Shown here: positions 35,083 through 44,745 of the stretch, piece by piece
Numbering within the stretch: the stretch's first letter is position 1
How the letters are laid out: the number at the start of each line of letters is the position of its first letter
DNA from: Prevotellaceae bacterium UBA1391
Lineage (GTDB): Bacteria; Bacteroidota; Bacteroidia; Bacteroidales; Bacteroidaceae
Direction: 5' to 3'
Length of the DNA: 64,000 nt
NCBI GenBank assembly: GCA_002305265.1
Contig: DBQP01000007.1
Location: 37,354 to 101,353, forward strand
Made by a program: the position numbers and the translations under genes
The notes under the pieces: model-generated
What the model was told of the DNA's origin: nothing
Database searches by the model: none
Seen by the model: the letters and a program-made list of their open reading frames with translations, nothing else

Positions 35083-36057
35083 TCATTCAGAGGCCGTCAG
35101 CGCCGCTGCTCCGAGGATGGCTGCGTTGGTGTTCATGAGGGATGAGACGAGAATCTTTGTCTTTCCGCGGAAAACCGGCATGACATTGCGGTCGTAGGCC
35201 TCCTGGATGGGGCGGAGGATGAGGTCGCCGGCGTGCATGAGTCCGCCGAAGAGGATGTAGGCCTCGGGTGAGGAGAAGGTGGTGAAGTCGGACAGTGCCT
35301 CGCCCAGAATCTCACCTGTGCGCTGGAAGATCTGGAGTGCTATGGCGTCGCCCTGGTTGGCGGCAATGCTCACATCCTTGCTCTCGAGCTTGTCGGGGTC
35401 GATGTCGCGCAGGAGGCTGGGTGTGTCGGAGGCCTGCAGCAGCTCGCGGGCTGTGCGAACGACGCCTGTGGCGGAGCAGTAGGTCTCGAGACATCCGCAG
35501 CGTCCACATCCGCAGCGTCGCGCTGTGGCGGTGCGGTTGATGACGAAATGGCCCAGTTCGCCTGCAAATCCGTCACTTCCGTAGACGAGTTTTCCGTCGA
35601 TGACGATGCCGGATCCGACGCCCGTGCCGAGCGTGATCATGATGAAGTTCTTCATGCCGCGGGCTGTGCCGTAGACCATCTCGCCCATGGCTGCCGCATT
35701 GGCGTCGTTGGTAATGTAGGTGGGGATGCCCAGCGCGAGGTGGAACATCTCGGCGAGCGGCACAATGCCTTTCCACGGGAGGTTGGGCGCCAGTTCGATA
35801 CAGCCGGTGTAGAAGTTGCCGTTGGGTGCGCCGATGCCCATGCCCTTGATGCGCTCGATGCCGCCGACATTGGCGATGAGCGGACGGATGCAGGCTACGC
35901 TGGCCTCGACGAAGGTGTCGGCCGTGGGATATTCCTGTGTGCGGATGGAGGCCTCCTGAAGGATGCGCCCGTCTTCATTGACGATGCCGAAGACGGCGTT
36001 GGTGCCACCGATGTCGACACCAATGGAGAGGGTGGGTATGCTGTTGAGGGTGTTCAT
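35083..36057 (-). CDS. ROK family glucokinase
   Basis: Cytoplasmic sugar kinase of 324 residues. It shows the ATP-binding IGVDIGGTNAVFGIV (about 12-26), GIGAPN, ITNDANAAAMGEM (about 114-126), LGTGVGSGIVIDGKLV (about 143-158), GELGHFVI and the ROK zinc site CGCGRCGCLETYCSATGV (about 183-200). ExGH plus zinc-Cys arrangement and length fit bacterial ROK glucokinases. There is no N-terminal helix-turn-helix, so it is an enzyme, not a repressor. It starts 57 bp after the HTCS gene and might share its transcript, linking glucose phosphorylation to the glycan block. Confidence 0.92.
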   Translation of the reverse strand: MNTLNSIPTLSIGVDIGGTNAVFGIVNEDGRILQEASIRTQEYPTADTFVEASVACIRPLIANVGGIERIKGMGIGAPNGNFYTGCIELAPNLPWKGIVPLAEMFHLALGIPTYITNDANAAAMGEMVYGTARGMKNFIMITLGTGVGSGIVIDGKLVYGSDGFAGELGHFVINRTATARRCGCGRCGCLETYCSATGVVRTARELLQASDTPSLLRDIDPDKLESKDVSIAANQGDAIALQIFQRTGEILGEALSDFTTFSSPEAYILFGGLMHAGDLILRPIQEAYDRNVMPVFRGKTKILVSSLMNTNAAILGAAALTASE

Positions 36058-36114
36058 GACTTGAGCGTTGGTTGAATGGATGGTTTGGAAAGCGGTTGGT
36101 TCGGAGGCGAAGGC

Positions 36115-39100
36115 CTATTCGAGCAGTTTGTGGAGGGCCTGCTCGTTCTCGTTCTCGCCGTAGTAGGCCACGAACTCTTTCGGGGTCATGCCGAAGAAGT
36201 CGTGGAAGTTGCTGGAGAAGTAGCTGTGGGAGGAGAATCCCACGCGGTAGGCAGCCTCGCTGATGTTCACCTGCTTGTTGGCCAGCATCCAGGCTGCTTG
36301 CTTGAGCCGCACGGAGCGGATGTAGGCATTGGGCGAAATGCCGCAAAGTTTTTTGAGCTTGCGGTTGAGGTGGACGCGGCTGATGCCGACTTCGGCGGCC
36401 AGACTGTCGACGGAGAAGTCGCTGTCGTCGAGGTGGTTGATGATGGTCTGGCGAATGTTCTGCATGAGTCGGTCGTCGGCAGAGTCAGAAACGGTGGAGG
36501 CGTATTCGGCGGTCATCTGCGTGCGGCGTACCTTCAGGAGAATCTGGTCGCGCAGACGGGTGACTTGCGCGATGGCGCTGAGCAGCATCTTGCTGTTGAA
36601 CGGTTTGGGGAGGAAGTGCTCGGCCTGGAGTTCGACGGCCTGCAGATGGTTCTTGGCATCCGACTCGGACGTGAGGACAATGACGGCAATCTGGTCGGTC
36701 TCTGGGTTGGACTTGATGCGTCGGAGCAGCTCGAATCCATTGCCGTCGGGCATGTTGATGTCTGTCACGACGATGTCGGGACGTTCCTTCAGCAGCTGCT
36801 TCCAGGCGGTATTGCCGCTCTTGGCTGTCGACACATCGTAGTCGCCGTCGAGATGCTGGCGCATGTATTGCAGCAGTTCGCCGTCGTCGTCGACCAGCAA
36901 CACTTTGTAGGGACTGTTCTCAGCCTTCGGCCTCTCGGACTGAGGGGGGGCTTTTTCTGCTCCAGTTTCGGGCTGGGTGGTGACGTCGTCCGCATCCTCC
37001 GCTGCGTCGTTCGCATCGTCGGCGGCGTCGTCCGTGTCATCGGTGGTGTCATCCGTCGTGGACGAAACTTCGTCTGGCTGGGGTTCCAACAGCTTGTCGT
37101 CGGGAATGACGTATGGCGGAATAGAGGCGTCGACTGCCAGTTCTTCTTCGGAGAGGAAGGCGAAACCGAGCGGAATGCGCACGATGAATTCGACGCCGTC
37201 GGGCTCAAGGTTGCGTGCAGAGACGGTGCCGTGGTGCAGACGGGTGATTTCCATGGCCAGGTTGAGTCCGATGCCCGAGCCGCTGCGCTCTTGCTGAGGA
37301 GGCGCCTGGTAGAAGCGTTCGAAGATTCGGGTCAGGTCTTTCTCGTTGATGTGGGAACCGCTGTTGTAGACGGTGAGCTCCGCATATTCGGCAATCAGAC
37401 TGTTGGGCAGCACGAGCGAGCCATCCGCTGCGATGTTGGAATGGCGCCGGATGCGCAATATAATGCGTCCGTTGGCCGGTGTGAACTTGATGGCGTTGGA
37501 GAGCAGGTTGTTGATGATTTTCTCGAAATGGATGGGATCGATCCATGCTGTCGGTGACTTCTGCTCGCTCTCGATGGTCAGGTCGATGTTGCGGACCATG
37601 GCCATGCCCTTGAAGGAAGTGAGGAGGGCGCGGACATAGCGCAGCAGGTCTATCTCCTGGAAGTGGAGCGTGAACTGCCCGTTGTCGATCTTGCGCACGT
37701 CGGTAATCTGATTGACCACGTTGAGCATGCGGTTGCAGTTGCGTTCCATGATCTGATAGTTGTCCTGCGTCTCTGAGTCGGACGCACGGCTCATGAGTTC
37801 TTTCAGCGGCGAAATGATCATGGTGAGCGGTGAGCGGAGCTCGTGGGCGATGGACGTGAAGAGACGGAGCTGCGCCTCCTTCACTTCTGCCGTGTGTATC
37901 GAATGGCGCAAACGTGCCTTCGCACGTCGACGCTCCTTCACGTTGCGATAGATGGTGTAGACGATGAACAGTGCGATGAGCGCATAGATGATGAAGGCCC
38001 ACCACGTGGCATAGAAGGGTGCGGGGATGTAGATTTGCAGAATGGCTTCGCTCATTTGGGCCTGGTCGGGCTGTTCGAGGTCGATGTTGTTGTCTTCGAA
38101 GAAGGCAACGACGCGGAGCTTGTATGTTCCGGGTGTGAGATTGGCGTAATAGGCCTGCGGATTTTTGGCGGAGGCGGTGTGCCAGATTTTCTCATAGCCT
38201 TCCAGTCGGTAGGTGTAGCTGACGCGGCTGGGCTCGCTGAATTCGGGTACGGAGAAGGACACAAGTATGGCGTGATCTCCGACTCGCAGGCGCGCCGATG
38301 TGGCGTGGAGGATGGAGGAGTTCAGCGTATTCTCGGCGCTATCGACATAGATGACGTTGTGGTTGTTGACACGGAGGCCTGTGAAGCGCACTTGCTTGAT
38401 GCGCTGTGAGCGTTGCAACACCTCTTTCGGGTTGAAGAGGAGGACGCCATTGTCTGCTCCGAACATCATCCGATTGTCCTGAAGGTGAATGGAGGCACAG
38501 CGGTGGAACGCTCCCATGTTGTTTCCGGAGAACGAAGTGTAGGTCCGCATCTCACCGGTCTTGAGGCTGATGCAGTACAAAGCCCGGCGTGTCGTGAACC
38601 AGATGTGTGTCGGGGTGGGCTGGATGGCGATGATCGACAGGCCGCGGGTCTTCTCCGTCCATGCGGCTTCTTCTATTTGGAATGACTGCTTGTCGGCGAC
38701 ATAGATGCCGTCATTTGTTCCCAGAAAGACTTGGTTGCGGTCTTCTGCGATGTCTTCGACGTTGATGACTTTTTTGTCGGGGAATGTAACGGTAGTCGCC
38801 TGGTTGCTGATGGGGTTATAACAGCATAGGTTGTTGATGTCTGCAATCCATAAGATGCTGTTGCTGTCGATGTGGAACATGTTCGCCCAAGCAAACGGAT
38901 AGTTGTTGGGCATGATCCGGTTGATGGTCTGCTTGTTGATGTTGACGGCATAGAGTCCGTCGCCATTGGTGAGCGCATAGAGGATGTCGGTGCGCTTGTC
39001 GTAGGTGAGGGACATCACGTTCATATCAGCCAGTGGACCGACAAACGGTGGTGTGGAGACAACGCCGTTGCTCAATCGCTTCAAGCCGCCTCTCCAGGCG

Positions 39101-40359
39101 CCGAGCCAGGTGTCTCCGTGTTTGTCTGTAGCCAGGGCCTGGACCAACGTCGACGTGGCATCGTTGACGACTTGCTGGGGCATGCTCCGGGGCGCGACAG
39201 AGAAGACGCCGCTTCCGTCCGTGCCAATGAGGACGCGGTTGGGGGCTGTCTGCGTAAAGGAAGTGACGCAGGAGGCATTCAGGTCCTTGTTGTCGGGGGA
39301 GAGCGGGAGGTAGTGGAAGCCGGTGGAACGGTGGGGTAGGATGAGCAGGCCATGCTGATAGATGGCGGCAATCAGGTTTCCGTCGGCATCTTCCTTCAAG
39401 TCGTGCACCTTAGCATGGCGCATGTTGATGCGGCTGACTTGGGCTTCCAACACGTTGAGTTCCTCGGTTAGGGGATTCATGGTCCATATACCACTGTTGT
39501 CTGTTCCTATGAGAATCTGGCCTGTGTGGCTGAGCAGCAGGGTCTGAATGAAGAGGTCCCGGTGGTTGTGTCTCACCTCGCGCAGAATTTTGCTGGTGCG
39601 GTCGTAGACGAGCAGACCGCCGCGAGAGAGGCCAATGAAGACTTTGTCGCCGCGCTTCGACTCATGAAAGGCCATGATAGAGCTTTTGTCCAGCAGCTGC
39701 TTGGCTTCGGGGGAAATGCGCAGCTCGATGGACTTGTTGTGCTCCATGTCGGCCACGATCAGGTGCACCGTGCGTCCGCTGGCCCAAAGCCAGCCCTTGC
39801 TGTCGAGCATGGCGCGCTCGATGTGCACGTCCGACATCAGTCGATTGAGCGCCAGCGTGCGTTGTGTGTCGGGGGTTTGGTTCTTGATGTTCAGCACGTA
39901 AGAACCGTAGCCTTGCGTCATGATATAGCGGACGCCATGCTTTTTGTTTTCAACGATGCGGGAGACGGAGTAGCTGCCAAGCGGCTCGTCTTCGGCCAGT
40001 TTGATGCGGGTGAAGGAGTTCTTGCGCTTGTCGAAGCTGAAAAGGCCCATGTTGGTTCCCAGCCAGAAGTGGTTGGAATCGGTGGGGTAGATGCTTCGGA
40101 TTTCGGCAAAGCGCGGCTGACCGGTCTTGGGATCGGTGCAATCGACTTGATGGAAGCTGATTCCGTCGAAAATCTCGAAGGTCTCGCTGGTGGCGAGCCA
40201 AACAAGGTTTTGCTCGTCTACGCAAATGTAGTTGACATAGGAATTCTGCATTCCACTCTCCAGTGAGTGGAATGCCGGGACTTGTGCCTTAAGGACAAGG
40301 GCACACAGTCCCAGCCATATGGTTGTGCGGATGCGCAAATAGAGGCTGCGGTAGTTCAT
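36115..40359 (-). CDS. Hybrid two-component system regulator (HTCS), probable xylan sensor
   Basis: Single-chain sensor and transcription factor of 1414 residues spanning the inner membrane. In order: signal/anchor (about 5-25), periplasmic two-component propeller repeats (about 30-690), Y_Y_Y domain (about 700-766), transmembrane helix (WWAFIIYALIALFIVYTIYR, about 783-805), HisKA with FTSIAHELRSPLTMI (about 838), HATPase (ERSGSGIGLNLAME), receiver with VTDINMPDGNG (about 1198), and AraC-type helix-turn-helix (about 1306-1412). An acidic Asp/Thr/Ala linker (about 1095-1143) between ATPase and receiver is unusual. By position next to xylanase genes it resembles Prevotella XynR; the ligand is inferred. 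Confidence 0.93.
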   Translation of the reverse strand: MNYRSLYLRIRTTIWLGLCALVLKAQVPAFHSLESGMQNSYVNYICVDEQNLVWLATSETFEIFDGISFHQVDCTDPKTGQPRFAEIRSIYPTDSNHFWLGTNMGLFSFDKRKNSFTRIKLAEDEPLGSYSVSRIVENKKHGVRYIMTQGYGSYVLNIKNQTPDTQRTLALNRLMSDVHIERAMLDSKGWLWASGRTVHLIVADMEHNKSIELRISPEAKQLLDKSSIMAFHESKRGDKVFIGLSRGGLLVYDRTSKILREVRHNHRDLFIQTLLLSHTGQILIGTDNSGIWTMNPLTEELNVLEAQVSRINMRHAKVHDLKEDADGNLIAAIYQHGLLILPHRSTGFHYLPLSPDNKDLNASCVTSFTQTAPNRVLIGTDGSGVFSVAPRSMPQQVVNDATSTLVQALATDKHGDTWLGAWRGGLKRLSNGVVSTPPFVGPLADMNVMSLTYDKRTDILYALTNGDGLYAVNINKQTINRIMPNNYPFAWANMFHIDSNSILWIADINNLCCYNPISNQATTVTFPDKKVINVEDIAEDRNQVFLGTNDGIYVADKQSFQIEEAAWTEKTRGLSIIAIQPTPTHIWFTTRRALYCISLKTGEMRTYTSFSGNNMGAFHRCASIHLQDNRMMFGADNGVLLFNPKEVLQRSQRIKQVRFTGLRVNNHNVIYVDSAENTLNSSILHATSARLRVGDHAILVSFSVPEFSEPSRVSYTYRLEGYEKIWHTASAKNPQAYYANLTPGTYKLRVVAFFEDNNIDLEQPDQAQMSEAILQIYIPAPFYATWWAFIIYALIALFIVYTIYRNVKERRRAKARLRHSIHTAEVKEAQLRLFTSIAHELRSPLTMIISPLKELMSRASDSETQDNYQIMERNCNRMLNVVNQITDVRKIDNGQFTLHFQEIDLLRYVRALLTSFKGMAMVRNIDLTIESEQKSPTAWIDPIHFEKIINNLLSNAIKFTPANGRIILRIRRHSNIAADGSLVLPNSLIAEYAELTVYNSGSHINEKDLTRIFERFYQAPPQQERSGSGIGLNLAMEITRLHHGTVSARNLEPDGVEFIVRIPLGFAFLSEEELAVDASIPPYVIPDDKLLEPQPDEVSSTTDDTTDDTDDAADDANDAAEDADDVTTQPETGAEKAPPQSERPKAENSPYKVLLVDDDGELLQYMRQHLDGDYDVSTAKSGNTAWKQLLKERPDIVVTDINMPDGNGFELLRRIKSNPETDQIAVIVLTSESDAKNHLQAVELQAEHFLPKPFNSKMLLSAIAQVTRLRDQILLKVRRTQMTAEYASTVSDSADDRLMQNIRQTIINHLDDSDFSVDSLAAEVGISRVHLNRKLKKLCGISPNAYIRSVRLKQAAWMLANKQVNISEAAYRVGFSSHSYFSSNFHDFFGMTPKEFVAYYGENENEQALHKLLE

Positions 40360-40382
40360 GGTAGCTTTCTGAATCTGTCTTG

Positions 40383-40421
40383 CAAAATTAAGCTCTTTTT
40401 GTCATGTTGCAAAATATTGCA
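40383..40421 (-). promoter_or_regulatory. Promoter of the HTCS gene with overlapping inverted repeat
   Basis: On the minus strand TTTTG (40414-40410) is followed by 19 bases and TAATTTTG (40390-40383), the full Bacteroides -33/-7 pattern, 23 bases before the ATG. A short inverted repeat TGCAA-N4-TTGCA (40408-40421) covers the -33 element and is placed like an operator. Confidence 0.75.
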
Positions 40422-40473
40422 CCTCCTAATTATGCCTGAATTGCGCGTTTCGATGTTTTTTTTGTCAGTAAGA

Positions 40474-42498
40474 TTATGGGATGGGCATCTCGAATGGAGT
40501 GGCTGGCAGCGATGTGCGTCCGTAGAGGTTGGCACGAAGTGGGTTGTTTTTCCATGCGTAGCGCAGGAAGGCGGCCTTCTCCATGCCTTCGGGAAGGCGG
40601 ACAATGAGGTTCTGACCTTCGGCGCGCGCGTCGGCATTGCGGAAGCGGCGGTCTGCCGAGGCGAGCTCCACCTCATGGATGCGGGTGGAGGGGCTGAGCG
40701 GTGCGTCGAATGTGATAACCACCTCGTTTCCCTTTCGCAGGGCGCTGACGGGTGCTGGCGACAGCTCGTTCTTCTTTTGGAAGACCAGGCGGTCGAAGCA
40801 GTTGGCTGCGCGCTCTGCAATGAGATGCTTGCGCAGGGGGTGGATGTCGACGTTCTCACCGCAGTCGATGGCTACGACGAGGCCGGAGTGGGCGTCGAAC
40901 TGGGCCACTGTGCGCTGCGCCTCGCGCAGTTGTGCCCATCCTGTTTCCTGCGGTTGGAGCGAGGGGGCCATGTGATTGGCGAGCTGGACGATGGCAAAGG
41001 CCAGTTCCGGTTGCTCGAACGCCTTGCGCCAGTCGGCCTCCAACGCAGCCAGCTGGTCGGCATAGAGTTGAGCACGTCCCGTGTTGGATTCTCCCTGATA
41101 CCACACCACGCCGCTGATGGCATAGGGCGCGAGAGGCGCCAGCATGGCGTTGTAGAGCGTGGACGGCAAATTCTGCAGGGCGGCGCCTCCGCCTCTCTGC
41201 GTGGGCATGGTGCAGCCCACGCGCTTGAGCCATGTGGTGGCAAGACGGACTGTGTCTTTTGTGTCTTCAAAGACGAGCATGTAGGGCTTTTCCGGGATGA
41301 AGTGCGGAATGCCGCTCTTGTTCACGAATCGGATGGTAAGGACGTTGTCGCCTTCCTTGAGCAGGCCGGCAGGAATACTGTAGCGGCGCGGCGGATACTG
41401 GTAGTAGGTGCGGCCTACTTCCTTTCCGTTGAGATACGTATAGTCTTGATCGTAAAGTGTGCCCAGCAACAGTAGGGCGGGGCGTCCTGCATGCGCGGCG
41501 TCGATGTGGATGTGCTGGCGCAGATACAGGGTGCCGCAGAAGCTGCGCCCACTCACGAGCTGCGTGCTCTGCAAGCCGTAGGATGCGAGGTCCTGACATT
41601 CTGCCAGGCGTCGCTTCAGGCCTTGATTGGTGGCATCGTCGGCCTGTGGCTGCGCCCAGTCGGCCAGATTCGGCTGAAACTGCTCGACGGCTTGCCACTC
41701 CGGCCCTTCTCGATAGGAAGATGAGGTCCAGTCCTCCTTCAGTCCGAGGTCGCGTTCGGCGAGCATCTTTTCCCAGCGGTTGCTGCTGGCGGCGGATGCC
41801 CGGCTCCAAGCTTCCACCATGTTTGCGTCGTCCCACACCTGGGTTTCCTCATATTGTTCGGGCCAGCGCGAGCGCATGGTCTCGCTGCTGAGCCAGGCCT
41901 CGATGGGCGTGCCGCCCCAGCTGGTCTGGATGATGCCTTGCGGCACACCATGGCGCCGCTTCATTTCTTTTCCGAGGAAGTAGCCGACGGCGGAAAACTG
42001 CCAGGCGTCCTGCTTCGAGAGCGGCTGCCAGGCGGTGGTCCGTGTGTGTGTCTGTGTCTCGTGGGTGTTGGTTTGATTGATGACCCGGATGAGTCGGATG
42101 TGGTTGTCGTTCGCCGCATCAACCTCAGCGGAGTAGATGGGGTAGACCCGCTCGATGTTGACATCGATGTTGCTCTGTCCGGAGCAGATCCACACGTCGC
42201 CGATGAGCACATCCGTCAGCTCCGTTCCGGCGATGTTGAGCGTATAGGGGCCGCCGGCTTTCTGCTTGGGCAGCTGGATGCGCCATTTGCCATCCGCTCC
42301 TGCAGTGGTGGTGTAGGTGTGTCCGCGGAATACAACGTCAACGCGCTCGCCGCTGTCGGCTGTTCCCCAGACGGGGATTTCGCGTCCGCGCTGGAGCACC
42401 ATGCCGTTTTGAAACAGGGATGCTGGCTTGACAGTTGCCATGGCGGAGAGGCAAGAGGCAAGTGCAAGAATGAAAGTGAGGTTTCGCTGTGATTTCAT
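40474..42498 (-). CDS. Secreted SGNH carbohydrate esterase (sialate O-acetylesterase family)
   Basis: Predicted deacetylase of 674 residues with signal peptide (MKSQRNLTFILALASCLSAMA). The SGNH/SASA domain has block I WICSGQSNIDVN (about 102-113), VVWYQGESNTGRAQLYADQL (about 464-483), and the Asp-His pair in ENVDIHPLRKHLI (about 543-555). A beta-sandwich insertion (FCGTLYLRQHIHID…LLLGTLYDQDYTYLNGK) divides the catalytic domain, as in family members active on acetylated xylan. In a xylan block it most likely removes acetyl groups from xylan rather than from sialic acid. The ATG at 42498 restores the signal peptide; a longer start is less likely. Confidence 0.88.
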   Translation of the reverse strand: MKSQRNLTFILALASCLSAMATVKPASLFQNGMVLQRGREIPVWGTADSGERVDVVFRGHTYTTTAGADGKWRIQLPKQKAGGPYTLNIAGTELTDVLIGDVWICSGQSNIDVNIERVYPIYSAEVDAANDNHIRLIRVINQTNTHETQTHTRTTAWQPLSKQDAWQFSAVGYFLGKEMKRRHGVPQGIIQTSWGGTPIEAWLSSETMRSRWPEQYEETQVWDDANMVEAWSRASAASSNRWEKMLAERDLGLKEDWTSSSYREGPEWQAVEQFQPNLADWAQPQADDATNQGLKRRLAECQDLASYGLQSTQLVSGRSFCGTLYLRQHIHIDAAHAGRPALLLLGTLYDQDYTYLNGKEVGRTYYQYPPRRYSIPAGLLKEGDNVLTIRFVNKSGIPHFIPEKPYMLVFEDTKDTVRLATTWLKRVGCTMPTQRGGGAALQNLPSTLYNAMLAPLAPYAISGVVWYQGESNTGRAQLYADQLAALEADWRKAFEQPELAFAIVQLANHMAPSLQPQETGWAQLREAQRTVAQFDAHSGLVVAIDCGENVDIHPLRKHLIAERAANCFDRLVFQKKNELSPAPVSALRKGNEVVITFDAPLSPSTRIHEVELASADRRFRNADARAEGQNLIVRLPEGMEKAAFLRYAWKNNPLRANLYGRTSLPATPFEMPIP

Positions 42499-42606
42499 AG
42501 TGGATGCGTTTGAAGGGTTTTCGATGGTCGGTTCGGATGTGCTGCCGGCGCGGCAGCGCTTTGGGGCGGCTTGCCCGCTGGATGTGGAAGCCGGTGCCGA
42601 CTGCTC

Positions 42607-42673
42607 AAAATCGGAACTCCGGTTTGCTAAAATCGGAGTAGCGAAAATTGAAAATCGGAACTCCAAAAATCGG
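42607..42673. repeat. 22-bp array of AAAATCGGAG-type units upstream of the esterase
   Basis: AAAATCGGA begins at 42607, 42629 and 42651, exactly 22 bp apart (units continue ACTCCGG, GTAGCGAAAA and ACTCC). A fourth AAAATCGG occurs out of register at 42666. The unit AAAATCGGAGTAGCGAAAAT closely matches AAAATCAGAGAAGCGAAAAT at 4497. It lies in the 273-bp gap between the GH43 stop (42772) and the esterase start (42498). Confidence 0.9.
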
Positions 42674-42771
42674 TGGATGGCGCAGATGGCTGTACGCAGG
42701 GGAACGGAAGCTGCGTCGGCGCGACGCTCACGGTTCGTGGCCGACGCTGCATTTTGTTGATTTTCTGAAGC

Positions 42772-44523
42772 TTATTGGTGCTGGTTTGTGGCGTACATTC
42801 CGACGGTGGCTCCGGTGAATCCTCCTGCCCACTCGGTGGAGAGGATGCGGCCATTGAAGGTCTCGCCCATCTGTGTCCAGCTGTTTCCGTTGTCAGTGCT
42901 GAAGAAGAAGCGGAGGTCGGTGCCGTCGGCCGCAATGCGGAACTGGATGTCCTTGTTCTTCCATTTGTCTTCCAAGGAGATGGTCTGGCTATGTGCGCCT
43001 CGGTCGGTGACGTTGAGCTGGATGACAGGTTTCCCCTCGGCCGATCGGGTGCGGCCGATGGTGAAGTTGTTTTTCTCGTCTTGGTAGATGGCCAGGCCGG
43101 CATATTCTTTGGGCGACTGGGCCTGGAAGTTCTTCGAGAGTGTCACCTGAACGTCGTAGCGGTGGTTCTTCACCCATCGGCAGAGGTAGCTCGGATTGCT
43201 TTGGCTGTAGATGCTGACGGGGCGGAGGTCGATCTCAAGTGCGCCGTCGTGGCTCTTCCGATACCACTCTGCCTGCGGTGTGCGCACCTGAATCCAGAGC
43301 GGATCGAGGGGGGACGACGAGAGGGTAGCGGCAGTCTTCGCCTTGACCGGCGTTGTCTTGAAATCGGTGATGAGCACATTGCCGGTGTTTTGGTCGCGCT
43401 GGCCCTGCGCTTCGATGTGCGTTTTGTCGACGACGTATGGAATTTCCTTCCCTGCGGGATAGAGAATGGGCTGGCGCAGCAGCTTTCCATCTGCGGTCTT
43501 ACCGGTCACAATCCATTCGGCTGGGAGGAGGAAGGTGGAACGCCCCGTGTTGCAGTAGGTGTTGTTTCCGTATTCATAGGGGAGGATGCCGAGGAAAATC
43601 GACCACCATTCGCCCGTCGGTGTTTGGAAGAGGTCGGCATGTCCGGCTGCAGTAATCGGATTCTTGCGGTCTTTGGAGAGATCGCGTTGTGTGAGTATCG
43701 GATTGATTTCGCAAGGCGTATAGGGCCCTTTCACGTTGTCTGACCGATAGATGACTTCGCTGTGGTTGTCGGCCGTTCCGCCCTCCGCGGTCATCAGATA
43801 GTAGGTTCCGCCAATGTGATAGAGGTGGGGCCCCTCGCACCAGATGGGCTTGTCTTCCGGATGCACGCCCTTCTCGATGAGCTGGATGGCCGAGCCCGGA
43901 ACAATGCGGTCGGTCTTCAGGTCGTATTCTCGGAGGCCGATGGCGCGGTGTCCATCGTATTCGGCCGGTCCGTCGGGGTCTTGATTGTTGACGATATAGG
44001 CCTTTCCGTCGGGCTCGAAGAGAAAACCGGGGTCAATGCCTGGCACGTCGATGGGAATGGCTCTGCCCCATCCCTGATAGGGATCCTTTGTCTTGACGAC
44101 TACGTTGCCTCCGCTCCCGATGGCTGTGACGACGAGATAGAAGGTGTCGTTGTAGGGATTGTATTTGATGTCGGGGGCATAAACGCCTGCCGAGAGGCCT
44201 ACGCCGTCGCCGAGTTTCAGGTCGGTGGTGAGGGCATAACCTACGAAATCCCAGTTGACGAGGTCGTGGCTGTGCCAGATGGGCACACCGGGATAGTAGG
44301 AGAAACTGCTGTTGGCGAGGAAGTAGTCGTCGCCTTTCCGCGTGATGCTCGGGTCGGGGGCGCAACCGGAGATGATGGGATTGAGATATTGGCTCTCCTT
44401 GTTGATGGCGGGCAAGGCGTCGCGGCCTTCATACCGGAAGTCGGTGAAGCGGGCTGTCCTCGTCTGGGCGATGCCGGCGAGCGCCAGGGTGGAGAGGCAG
44501 AGTGTGCTGAGGATTTTTTTCAT
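42772..44523 (-). CDS. Secreted GH43 beta-xylosidase/arabinofuranosidase with C-terminal sandwich domain
   Basis: 583-residue enzyme with signal peptide (MKKILSTLCLSTLALAGIAQ). The five-bladed GH43 domain begins NPIISGCAPDPSITRKGDDY (base Asp, about 47-66) and has WHSHDLVNWDFVGYAL, SAGVYAPDIKYNPYNDTFYL, IDPGFLFEPDGKAYIV (pKa Asp), and the acid Glu in KPIWCEGPHLYHIGGTYYL. From about 390 a concanavalin-like C-terminal domain follows (YAGLAIYQDEKNNFTIGRTR), as in GH43 xylosidases with a DUF1349-type module. A strong hairpin lies just before the ATG, so expression may depend on read-through from the GH5-GH43 gene. Exact linkage specificity is not readable. Confidence 0.93.
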   Translation of the reverse strand: MKKILSTLCLSTLALAGIAQTRTARFTDFRYEGRDALPAINKESQYLNPIISGCAPDPSITRKGDDYFLANSSFSYYPGVPIWHSHDLVNWDFVGYALTTDLKLGDGVGLSAGVYAPDIKYNPYNDTFYLVVTAIGSGGNVVVKTKDPYQGWGRAIPIDVPGIDPGFLFEPDGKAYIVNNQDPDGPAEYDGHRAIGLREYDLKTDRIVPGSAIQLIEKGVHPEDKPIWCEGPHLYHIGGTYYLMTAEGGTADNHSEVIYRSDNVKGPYTPCEINPILTQRDLSKDRKNPITAAGHADLFQTPTGEWWSIFLGILPYEYGNNTYCNTGRSTFLLPAEWIVTGKTADGKLLRQPILYPAGKEIPYVVDKTHIEAQGQRDQNTGNVLITDFKTTPVKAKTAATLSSSPLDPLWIQVRTPQAEWYRKSHDGALEIDLRPVSIYSQSNPSYLCRWVKNHRYDVQVTLSKNFQAQSPKEYAGLAIYQDEKNNFTIGRTRSAEGKPVIQLNVTDRGAHSQTISLEDKWKNKDIQFRIAADGTDLRFFFSTDNGNSWTQMGETFNGRILSTEWAGGFTGATVGMYATNQHQ

Positions 44524-44539
44524 GTGTAGGTGAAAGAAT

Positions 44540-44606
44540 AAAGAGACGGTTCTTGGTGGTGGCGGATGTTTTCATTTCCGCCACCATTTCAGAATCGTCT
44601 CTTTTT
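44540..44606 (-). terminator. Long stem-loop between the GH5-GH43 gene and the GH43 gene
   Basis: AAAGAGACGGTTCTTGG… (from 44540) pairs with …AGAATCGTCTCTTT (to about 44604), with a GGTGGCGGA/TCCGCCACC apex stem. On the minus strand the stem ends CTCTTTATTCTTTC. It can terminate the upstream gene; it also sits only 17 bases before the next ATG, so attenuation is possible. Confidence 0.8.
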
Positions 44607-44745
44607 AGGTGAAAAGGATCATTTCAATTTAGAATGTGCTGTTTCCTGGCTCAGGTCGAAGCGCCGGTGTTGGCCCATCCTCTCGGGTGGATGAAATGGC
44701 TGTGGCGTTTCTTGCAGCCTTTGCTGCCTGTCGGGTAGGGGTTGC

